A stretch of DNA of 64,000 bases from a virus. The translations under genes were made by a program, and so were the position numbers. The notes under the pieces are model-generated. The model had not been told where the DNA came from, did no database searches, and saw only the letters and a program-made list of their open reading frames with translations. The stretch lies in IMG/VR virus record IMGVR_UViG_3300033388_004609, positions 1-64,000 of that record. One strand, given 5' to 3'. This document shows, one piece after another, positions 1-6,830 of this stretch (positions are counted from its first letter, which is position 1; each line of letters opens with the position of its first letter).

Positions 1-615
1 TAATATTTCCGTTCTCATATAATTCCACATCCATGAATTCAATGGATAATCATCATCATCACTATAACAAGCCTCACCTGTAACATGAGTAAAGTTCGCA
101 AGTGCTGTTGGATCCTCAAATAATCCATATACCATAATGAATCTTACATACCTCGCAAAGTTCTGTACTCTCTTAGATGTAAGATAGATATAATTATTAT
201 AACGAAATACTGTAATTGTCTTTGAATTAAATTGTCCATTACCAGCAAACTTTGCCCTTTCAAGATGAACATACGAATAATCATATGCCAACTTATCAAC
301 TGATCCTACTTTAATTATTCCATCAGTATAATGCAATTCAATTGTTTTTGGTAATTCAAGTTTACTCTTAAGTACACTTACACCTGTTACCTTACTTGGA
401 CATTCACTTCTGTCTGCTACCTCTAACTCCATGCATGCCGGTTGAATAATCTGATCATCTATCGTATGATTTTTATTCACTTCGTTCCGAATCCATAATG
501 CTCTTTGGTCATGAACCCATTTTTTAATCATGCGATTACTTAACTCATCATCATCAAACAGTTCTTGTTTTCTAATGTCAAGTCTAATCTGGTATGTCAT
601 TTCATTTAACGTCAT
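1..615 (-). CDS. Partial virion structural (connector/tail-like) protein, C-terminus beyond window
   Basis: An uninterrupted reading frame runs from an ATG at 615 to the window edge (205 codons, no stop), so the gene is cut by the window. The N-terminus (MTLNEMTYQIRLDIRKQ...) has a helical opening followed by a mixed alpha/beta region. In layout it resembles the connector-like proteins at 15.1-17.4 kb, which also open with a short helix around an xNEM/xDEL-type motif and an N-rich helix. It is the last visible gene of the minus-strand virion block, downstream of the lysis genes. A virion role is inferred from position and this resemblance; exact function is unknown. Confidence 0.6.
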   Translation of the reverse strand, partial: MTLNEMTYQIRLDIRKQELFDDDELSNRMIKKWVHDQRALWIRNEVNKNHTIDDQIIQPACMELEVADRSECPSKVTGVSVLKSKLELPKTIELHYTDGIIKVGSVDKLAYDYSYVHLERAKFAGNGQFNSKTITVFRYNNYIYLTSKRVQNFARYVRFIMVYGLFEDPTALANFTHVTGEACYSDDDDYPLNSWMWNYMRTEIL

Positions 616-637
616 CTTCCTATCTTTATTTTAGTCC

Positions 638-805
638 CTAATCGAAATAAATAATAGTTCTATTCATTAAATCATATAAATTGCATTCCGTATAATTCAC
701 CTCTACAGTTGATGAGATTGATACTTCCTGAAAGTATAAAGGCAGACTGGTTGCCATCGATTCCCAATGAGGTATATACTCATAATTTATTAATAGATTT
801 TTCAT
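638..805 (-). CDS. Small hypothetical protein (55 aa)
   Basis: A 55-codon frame starts with ATG at 805, one base after the stop of the upstream gene (806), and ends with TAG. It fills the gap between its neighbours with no loss of phase, which supports it as real. The product is acidic to neutral and contains no signal peptide or recognised motif. Its place between the lysis genes and a structural gene says little about its role. Confidence 0.6.
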   Translation of the reverse strand: MKNLLINYEYIPHWESMATSLPLYFQEVSISSTVEVNYTECNLYDLMNRTIIYFD

Positions 806-1552
806 TTACAATGCTATTACAAGAGCTACTACCGTAGCTATTCCCGTTAAAACTTTCCATATAGTTGTTTTACCTTCCGCATCATCTCTCTGATCCCTCA
901 ACAACTCTTTTTCTTCTTCGTTATTTTTAATAATTTCCTTGTATGTACTTTTCTGTTTAGAAAAACTAATTGCTTCCGAATTCTGTTTAAGAACAATCTT
1001 ATCTTGAATCGCAAGAACAGACTTACAATTATCTACCTGGCTCATAAGATTCTCATTCAATAACCATAATTCATTATTCTCCAAATAATCCAAATGTATA
1101 TTTTTAACTTGTGGTTCATTAAAAGGATATTTATATTCACCTGGATAGGGATAAGCCCTTTGTAGGAACGCGTAACTAGTATCCGAAGGGATATTTAACA
1201 AACTATCCTTTAAGGCTCGTAAATCGTGCCTAATAGCACTCTCACTGTCTTCTAATACTATTGCTTTGTTCTTCCAAAAAATAACTTCTTTCCCAAGACT
1301 ATCAATCTCAAACCTGCTTACAACATTAATACTATCAGATATTGATAAATCCTTTTGTAAAAGAAGATTTTTAAAATCCAATTCTACAAACCGCTTAGCT
1401 AACTGAACTGCCTTATTTCTTTGACAACCATTGCCACCTAAACTCAGTAAAAACAAAACAAGTAATAAAATAGAACCTATAGTCTTTACTCTCTCTACAT
1501 TTTTAGAAACAAAATCAATCAAGATTTTAAACTTCGAAAATATTGTTTTCAT
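806..1552 (-). CDS. Membrane-anchored coiled-coil protein, possible spanin-like lysis protein
   Basis: 248 residues. A hydrophobic segment at about 24-42 ends in GGNGC, and a second hydrophobic segment lies at the extreme C-terminus (about 233-248). Between them is a long charged, helical region rich in Lys, Glu and Gln, as expected for a coiled coil. The gene is in line with the endopeptidase and holin candidate upstream. The anchored-coil architecture next to an endolysin suits a spanin or another envelope-spanning lysis factor. The C-terminal hydrophobic end is unusual for an inner-membrane spanin, so the call is tentative. Confidence 0.5.
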   Translation of the reverse strand: MKTIFSKFKILIDFVSKNVERVKTIGSILLLVLFLLSLGGNGCQRNKAVQLAKRFVELDFKNLLLQKDLSISDSINVVSRFEIDSLGKEVIFWKNKAIVLEDSESAIRHDLRALKDSLLNIPSDTSYAFLQRAYPYPGEYKYPFNEPQVKNIHLDYLENNELWLLNENLMSQVDNCKSVLAIQDKIVLKQNSEAISFSKQKSTYKEIIKNNEEEKELLRDQRDDAEGKTTIWKVLTGIATVVALVIAL

Positions 1553-1558
1553 AATTAT

Positions 1559-1678
1559 TTAATTTAAATATTCTACCATTAAATTTTGTTCCTTATCACT
1601 TATTCCCCACATAAGAATTATCTCATCATGCGCGACTTCAAATTTAAGTAACTCTAATAATCCATCTAAGCTATCCAT
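1559..1678 (-). CDS. Small acidic hypothetical protein (39 aa)
   Basis: A 39-codon frame (ATG at 1678, TAA at 1559-1561) fits exactly into the gap between the endolysin candidate and the membrane-anchored coiled-coil gene. It is acidic and helical (DGLLELLKFE...). No motif is recognised. It is supported by its fit in the operon and by continuous packing, but a short frame like this could occur by chance. Confidence 0.45.
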   Translation of the reverse strand: MDSLDGLLELLKFEVAHDEIILMWGISDKEQNLMVEYLN

Positions 1679-1688
1679 ATTTCATAAT

Positions 1689-2132
1689 TTATGGATTAAA
1701 AAAGTATATTTTCTGCCCTGCATCACGGCAGTCACAATGCACCCAGTTCACACCTGCTTCAAGTCTAATCGGGTACGGTAAATCTTCCTGGTTCCTTACA
1801 AGCCAATTTCGTACTTTCTCGGCTGTCATTCCCTTGACGCTAAAATCAAATGCCTGTGCTGTCGAGTGAGCACTCATTCTTACCTTGTCTAAATTAGTCC
1901 ACATTTTAGCCAGTTGACAAAGATTACAACGAATCCCACTTTGTGTTTGATTACCTCCCCACTCGTAATTATTAATGTATATAGGTCGGTCAATATGTTC
2001 CCTGATCCAGTCTATTGTAATAATAATTCTGGGGTCAAAGAATTGCCATGCCCGGGTACCATATTTTTTGTAAATATGATTACAGACCAATTCATGCAAC
2101 TGAAAAAACTTAGACCTTATTGCCATTTTCAA
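1689..2132 (-). CDS. Endolysin candidate: M15-type D-Ala-D-Ala / peptidoglycan endopeptidase
   Basis: 147 residues with the M15 peptidase signature. His89 and Asp96 lie in SAHSTAQAFD and a second zinc ligand motif WVHCD holds His132 and Asp134, matching the SxHxxGxAxD...HxD zinc site of the VanY/Peptidase_M15_3 family (Gly is replaced by Gln in the first motif). The protein would cut peptide cross-links of peptidoglycan at the end of infection. There is no signal peptide, so it would need a holin; the next gene upstream (2138-2374) has two hydrophobic helices. The start could be M1 or M3. Confidence 0.8.
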   Translation of the reverse strand: MKMAIRSKFFQLHELVCNHIYKKYGTRAWQFFDPRIIITIDWIREHIDRPIYINNYEWGGNQTQSGIRCNLCQLAKMWTNLDKVRMSAHSTAQAFDFSVKGMTAEKVRNWLVRNQEDLPYPIRLEAGVNWVHCDCRDAGQKIYFFNP

Positions 2133-2137
2133 TTATT

Positions 2138-2374
2138 TCATTTTTTAAATGCTGACAACTCAGCTAATTTGTGTAAATATTTAGGTGTAAATACCCCTAT
2201 CAGTAATACAAAATCAAATAAGATAAAATTCATTTCAATTTTTCCTTTATTTAAGAAGAAAATTGCATTGAAAATAAAGAAGCATAACAACAATAAAAAA
2301 CTGTTCAGCCTTGTTGAAGACTTTTGTATTGTCCCGTCTTCTAATTTTTCTTGAAAAAATCCAATTGGTTTCAT
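2138..2374 (-). CDS. Small two-helix membrane protein, probable holin
   Basis: 78 residues. Two hydrophobic segments (about 25-41 and 47-63) are separated by a short charged turn (LNKGKIEMN), with a charged N-terminus and a basic C-terminal end. The gene sits five bases from the M15 endopeptidase start. This size, topology and position are typical of a phage holin, which forms lesions in the inner membrane to release the endolysin. No family-specific motif was recognised. Confidence 0.6.
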   Translation of the reverse strand: MKPIGFFQEKLEDGTIQKSSTRLNSFLLLLCFFIFNAIFFLNKGKIEMNFILFDFVLLIGVFTPKYLHKLAELSAFKK

Positions 2375-2377
2375 AAT

Positions 2378-2716
2378 TTATATTTTTTTAAATATTAATG
2401 TGAATAATTGTATCAAATCAACTCTATCATAAATGAAACAAACAACATAACTGAATCCAAACAGTCCCAACATATACCATTTTACGTTATTGCTTATCCT
2501 GTTTACCTTATCGGTTGTCTTTTTGTTTTCCCTCATTGTTCCGTTAGCTATATCCTGCCTTTTAATCATTGTATCCATCTTCTCTGCTACCCTGTCTATC
2601 TCTGATATTGTCCTTGCGTTGATTGCACTTGTCATGTCCTTTTGATACTGCAAGATTGATTGTTGTTGCAAGTCCAACATTCTTATCATTTGATCATGTG
2701 TAACCGGAGTTTTCAT
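2378..2716 (-). CDS. Coiled-coil protein with C-terminal membrane segment, lysis-associated
   Basis: 112 residues. The first 75 form a Gln/Asp/Lys-rich helix with heptad-like spacing. A hydrophobic segment (about 80-98, MLGLFGFSYVVCFIY) follows, then a short tail. It lies three bases upstream of the holin candidate. It could be a second holin-like component, an antiholin or a spanin-type protein; the sequence alone does not decide. Confidence 0.45.
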   Translation of the reverse strand: MKTPVTHDQMIRMLDLQQQSILQYQKDMTSAINARTISEIDRVAEKMDTMIKRQDIANGTMRENKKTTDKVNRISNNVKWYMLGLFGFSYVVCFIYDRVDLIQLFTLIFKKI

Positions 2717-2757
2717 ATTCTAATTTTTTCACTAACATTTATATAAATAACCATCAT

Positions 2758-4674
2758 TTAATCTTCATTTGATATTACTTCTACATTAGAAATTTCAAAA
2801 GAACCATATTCAGTATCTTCATAATCAGCCCTGCTCGAAGTAGATAACATTAAATATCTATATTTCGTATTAGCTTCTTCAAGTGTGAAATCATCTTCAC
2901 CCCATGGGTTAATATCCTCTCCAATACCTCCACCATATAAAATTTTTGCTAAAGTAGTATAATCGGAATCAGTATAAACTCTTATATAAAATTTATTATC
3001 TTCCGCTCCACCAACAAATGTTCGTTCTACCTCGCAATAATAAGTTGTATTTACAAGAAATTGATTTTGTCCACTATGAGCAACATGATCACCACCTCCA
3101 CACGCAATTATATAGTTAGCTCCTGCACCAGCATCTGTATAATCATAATTGATTTCAATGTTTGGTCCTTCAACATTAAGACCAAGAGTATTTGATACTC
3201 CAATAACACCCTGTAAACTATGGTCTTCCCAGATAGTAGTAACTTTCAAAGCAAACCTCATCACAAAATTTTTCTTGAAATATTCAGCACCAAAATCATA
3301 ATATAAATATGTTGTGGTATGTTCTGGATGAATATCTGTTACAGTTAACTTATCATTTATAACTGTAAAATTAGATTCAGGATCTACTTTAGTATATGTT
3401 GTTAAATCTTCATAATCACCTGCACCACTACCATTATCTTGTCTTATTATATACCCTTTAAAATCGGTTGTGGCTGTTATGTTCCACTTGTTTGCTAAGT
3501 ACGCAGTCACTACATCTCTATCCCTATCAGAGATATCCGAATTATATATGATGACTTCCATTATTTCAGCATCGGCAAAAAGTGATGTTACATTATTATC
3601 AGCCCCTAAAATTATTCCAGATAAGCTATTGCTTCCAACATCTCCACTATCCTCTAAAATTCCATTTATCCAATATTCACCTGAAGCACCATTAAATAAT
3701 CCACAATGAATATTATCATTTGCATTTGTCGTTCCGCCAATTAACAATGAGGTGTAACCATGTATTTCAAAATTATTTCCACTATAACGGAATATGTTTC
3801 TGTTTGGATGTACAGGACTATCTAAAATACGTTCTGCATCACCCAGATCCCCTGTAATCTTATAAACCACAAAAATAGTATTCGGCTGTGATAATGCACT
3901 CCCAAATGCAGCTGATTGTAAAAACGTACTATTAGCAGCAGTAAAAGTCACCCTCCCTGTACTTGCATCGTATGTCGGACGTGTTGCGTCATCGTTCTCA
4001 TTCTTTACATGAACATTTAAACTCCCTTTCCCTTCCCAGTCATCTACATATGTACCGTCAAGTGTGAATTGTGAAGCATCTTTACCGTCAAGCCAGACCT
4101 TGCACTCAGTCGAGATGTTTAATGGTTGGTTGGCATCGTAGGCTCTTATAACCCTTCCATCAGGATACCATTCTTGTATTGACCATTCGTCTATCCAGAC
4201 TATTTCACCAGCGGACATTGCATAACAATTAATTAAACAATTAGTTGCAGAACCAGCTATTATTATATTTTCATGCCATGTAAAAGATGTTGACAGAGAT
4301 ATAGTTCCTCCACCCGAACCACCAGCAGTATTAATATTTAATCTCGGATTACTAACACCATTTCCTTTTGCTTTAATTCTTATTTTATAAGTTTTTCCTA
4401 TTGTAAGATCAGTGTTTATATCTGATAATACATTAAACCCTATATGAGCCCCACTTGAATGATCTACCCATTCAATTTTCAACGCAGAAACCCCGTCTTC
4501 TGTAACCTTTGTTATATTATTATTACTATAAGCTATCCAACTTTCAGTACCACTATCAAACGTACCTTTCCCTGCATCCATCAGAGATTTATCACCCTGA
4601 TAAGTAGTAATTTTCTGCCCCCACCCTGCAAAGGCAAACAGAGAAAAAAGAAATATTAATGCTATCCGTTTCAT
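2758..4674 (-). CDS. Exported LamG-like glycan-binding protein
   Basis: 638 residues beginning with a clear Sec signal peptide (MKRIALIFLFSLFAFAGWGQ, cleavage probably before Lys21 or Gln20). Two domain types are visible. An N-terminal beta-sandwich (about 25-175, GTFDSGTESW...) looks like a carbohydrate-binding module. A concanavalin/LamG-like domain (about 185-400) contains VWLDGKDASQF and a DRDRDVVTAYLANKW ending typical of LamG_3 in bacterial surface proteins. A further beta-rich domain follows. A signal peptide is unexpected for an assembled virion protein. The protein may instead be displayed or released from the infected cell. Confidence 0.6.
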   Translation of the reverse strand: MKRIALIFLFSLFAFAGWGQKITTYQGDKSLMDAGKGTFDSGTESWIAYSNNNITKVTEDGVSALKIEWVDHSSGAHIGFNVLSDINTDLTIGKTYKIRIKAKGNGVSNPRLNINTAGGSGGGTISLSTSFTWHENIIIAGSATNCLINCYAMSAGEIVWIDEWSIQEWYPDGRVIRAYDANQPLNISTECKVWLDGKDASQFTLDGTYVDDWEGKGSLNVHVKNENDDATRPTYDASTGRVTFTAANSTFLQSAAFGSALSQPNTIFVVYKITGDLGDAERILDSPVHPNRNIFRYSGNNFEIHGYTSLLIGGTTNANDNIHCGLFNGASGEYWINGILEDSGDVGSNSLSGIILGADNNVTSLFADAEIMEVIIYNSDISDRDRDVVTAYLANKWNITATTDFKGYIIRQDNGSGAGDYEDLTTYTKVDPESNFTVINDKLTVTDIHPEHTTTYLYYDFGAEYFKKNFVMRFALKVTTIWEDHSLQGVIGVSNTLGLNVEGPNIEINYDYTDAGAGANYIIACGGGDHVAHSGQNQFLVNTTYYCEVERTFVGGAEDNKFYIRVYTDSDYTTLAKILYGGGIGEDINPWGEDDFTLEEANTKYRYLMLSTSSRADYEDTEYGSFEISNVEVISNED

Positions 4675-4676
4675 AT

Positions 4677-5480
4677 CTAATGTTTTACAATGGTTAATGT
4701 CATGTGATTAATATCAAACGTATCTGATGTAGTGTCCGATGTTCCGTATATCTCAATATAATCATTCGTATCCATTTCTAACATCCAATTCAACCCTACA
4801 CAACTATCCTTATTTTGATTAGTAAATTTTCGTGCCATATTTGTAGCTTCTATCGTAGTACCATTTTTTGCTATACGAAATTGGGTTAACTGTTCTGTCT
4901 CCCCACTTTGGATTGATATATTACACGTAATAGTTACATGAATCGTTGGCGTTCCTGTGTAGGTTAACCGCCCATTTGATTCAGTGAAGCTATGTAGATG
5001 CCCTGACGTATAAGCCATTGTGCCTTCGTAGAGCTTCTCGAATGTCCCGCCTGTTCCGATTGTTTGTGTCCCGCCTGTTGAAATGTAAGTTAATCCGCCT
5101 GCATGAGAATTGCTTATAAATCCGGTTACACATAAATCACCTTCAACTTTTACAACATCTTCTTTAATATAGGCAGTATCAGCATGGGTGTTATAAATTT
5201 GTAAACCGTTGTCAAATTCTATTGTATCACCAATATCCAGATCATTTGTAACATCAATAAAATTAGTGATTAATGTATCATAAGTTATCTCTGAACCGTC
5301 TGCGGTTTCTCTCACGGTTGTCCCTCCTGTTGAGGTAGGTGATAATACCTTTACATCAGGAGTTGCCAGATTCGTTTGAAATATTGAATCCGTGACTGTA
5401 ATATTTTTAAAATACTTGTTTTGTCCAAATCCTATTAAAGGAATAAACAATACCATAATAAATAATAATAACTTTTTCAT
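4677..5480 (-). CDS. Exported beta-rich protein of the fibre region
   Basis: 267 residues with a Sec signal peptide (MKKLLLFIMVLFIPLIGFGQ) ending in the GFGQ pattern common in Bacteroidetes exports. The rest is Thr/Ser/Gly-rich and beta-predicted. The C-terminal half resembles the receptor-facing beta domains of fibre proteins (LYEGTMAYTSGHLHSF, ...NDYIEIYGTSDTTSDT). It is two bases from the next exported protein, so the two are probably co-translated. Function is not recognised; a surface or periplasmic location is inferred from the signal. Confidence 0.5.
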   Translation of the reverse strand: MKKLLLFIMVLFIPLIGFGQNKYFKNITVTDSIFQTNLATPDVKVLSPTSTGGTTVRETADGSEITYDTLITNFIDVTNDLDIGDTIEFDNGLQIYNTHADTAYIKEDVVKVEGDLCVTGFISNSHAGGLTYISTGGTQTIGTGGTFEKLYEGTMAYTSGHLHSFTESNGRLTYTGTPTIHVTITCNISIQSGETEQLTQFRIAKNGTTIEATNMARKFTNQNKDSCVGLNWMLEMDTNDYIEIYGTSDTTSDTFDINHMTLTIVKH

Positions 5481-5491
5481 GTCTATAAATT

Positions 5492-6199
5492 TTAACTATA
5501 ATTAATTGCAATATATTCTACTGTACTATTAACTGCTGGTGTTATTTTAAATCCATTTTTTGTTTTATTGGTTAATGCGAAATCTACATTATTCCCGCTA
5601 CCGTCATAACATCTTATCCCTATTGCATAACTTGTTGTACCTAATGCAGAATCAAATGTTATTGCCGTACCAGTCGTAACCACTGCCTCAACTGCTACTT
5701 TTATACTTGATGTATTCCCAAGTATTGCAACATATTCTGCCGTTTCATTAACTGCAGATGTTATCGTATATCCACCAATAGCTTTACTTGTCAAAGAAAA
5801 ATCAATATTATTCCCACTACCATCAAAACACCGTATTAAAGTCCCATAACCTAACCCTGCTAAAACAGATGAGAACGATATTGCTGTCCCGCTTGTTGTT
5901 ACTGCTTCACTAGCAAACCTTGTACTAGCTGATTCTCCAAATATAACAATATAATCTATTGTCCCATTAACAACCGGGGTTATTTTAAATCCAGTAGTTG
6001 CTTTATCCGTAAGCAAAAAATCAATATTGTTACCACTTCCATCATAACATCTTATAAATACAGAATAATCAGTAGATGATAATTTTGTAGAGAAAGTTAT
6101 TGTAGTGCCGGCAGTTGTAACTGCACTACTCCCAGCTCTCCCTCTAAGCGTTACACCTACTGTAAAAGGAATTCCTATACCTATTGCGTTACCAAGCAT
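5492..6199 (-). CDS. Three-fold beta-repeat protein, virion-associated
   Basis: 235 residues built of three tandem copies of about 72 residues. Each runs A-V-T-T-x-G-T-x-I-x-F, then IRC(Y/F)DGSGNN(I/V)DF, then (F/Y)-x-I-T-x-x-V-N-x-T-x-(D/E)-Y-(I/V). Repeats begin near residues 24, 94 and 165. This looks like three copies of one small beta domain. Position among fibre genes suggests a decoration or adhesin-like virion part. No signal peptide is present, unlike the two genes downstream. Confidence 0.55.
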   Translation of the reverse strand: MLGNAIGIGIPFTVGVTLRGRAGSSAVTTAGTTITFSTKLSSTDYSVFIRCYDGSGNNIDFLLTDKATTGFKITPVVNGTIDYIVIFGESASTRFASEAVTTSGTAISFSSVLAGLGYGTLIRCFDGSGNNIDFSLTSKAIGGYTITSAVNETAEYVAILGNTSSIKVAVEAVVTTGTAITFDSALGTTSYAIGIRCYDGSGNNVDFALTNKTKNGFKITPAVNSTVEYIAINYS

Positions 6200-6216
6200 T
6201 TTTTATATTTTAAATT

Positions 6217-6513
6217 TCAAAATAGAGCCCATAAATCATCTGCGACATTAGTACCGGTATCACAAATAATTTTTGTTAGTTTAACCGGGTTGTATCCTAC
6301 TTGTACAGGTATTACTTTCTCATCAACATTAACAGAATCAACAATTGTTAATGCACCTTCTGTTCCGGCAAGAAGTGAAAACGACTTACCAGGATCATAA
6401 TCTGATGTAGAAACATCAATTGCTTGTATATTTCCTGATTGTAAAACTGCATTAGTAAAAGTTTTAAGAACTGTTAATAATTGTGGTGTTACTTCACCTT
6501 TATTTCCTGCCAT
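6217..6513 (-). CDS. Small virion-region protein (98 aa)
   Basis: 98 residues, Thr/Val-rich with mixed alpha/beta prediction and no cysteine pattern beyond a single Cys. Not recognised. It lies between the three-fold repeat protein and a second small protein in the fibre operon, so a minor virion part or fibre chaperone is possible. Confidence 0.45.
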   Translation of the reverse strand: MAGNKGEVTPQLLTVLKTFTNAVLQSGNIQAIDVSTSDYDPGKSFSLLAGTEGALTIVDSVNVDEKVIPVQVGYNPVKLTKIICDTGTNVADDLWALF

Positions 6514-6536
6514 GATATTATATTTTTAATTATTAA

Positions 6537-6830
6537 TTACGTATTATAAGGTTCTAATAATCTGTAACAATGATCTATTATTGCCTGTATATCATTCTCT
6601 GTTAATATATTATATTCATTATTTATTGTTGTATCTCCTACTATATTGTAATCTTGTAGTAATACAACATATTTACTAACAAGAATATTCTTCGTGTTTA
6701 AATGATCAACATACCAAAAATTCCCTGTATGATAAGCCATACTTTTAGCAAGATCATCACCTAACCTACCATGGAACAATTGAATTATTCCAAGATCATT
6801 ATTTAACTGCGACTGATTCAATACTTGCAT
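6537..6830 (-). CDS. Small helical protein overlapping the glycosyltransferase gene
   Basis: 97 residues starting inside the 3' end of the upstream triple-glycosyltransferase gene (32-base overlap), an arrangement typical of translational coupling. The sequence has several short helices (LLQDYNIVGD, NDIQAIIDHCYRLLEPY). Not recognised. The overlap suggests it is made together with the glycosyltransferase. Confidence 0.5.
   Translation of the reverse strand: MQVLNQSQLNNDLGIIQLFHGRLGDDLAKSMAYHTGNFWYVDHLNTKNILVSKYVVLLQDYNIVGDTTINNEYNILTENDIQAIIDHCYRLLEPYNT

Noticed and set aside
1914-2354. A 146-residue plus-strand ORF opposite the lysis genes.
   Set aside because: Overlaps the M15 peptidase and holin genes antisense; no plus-strand neighbours and no promoter.
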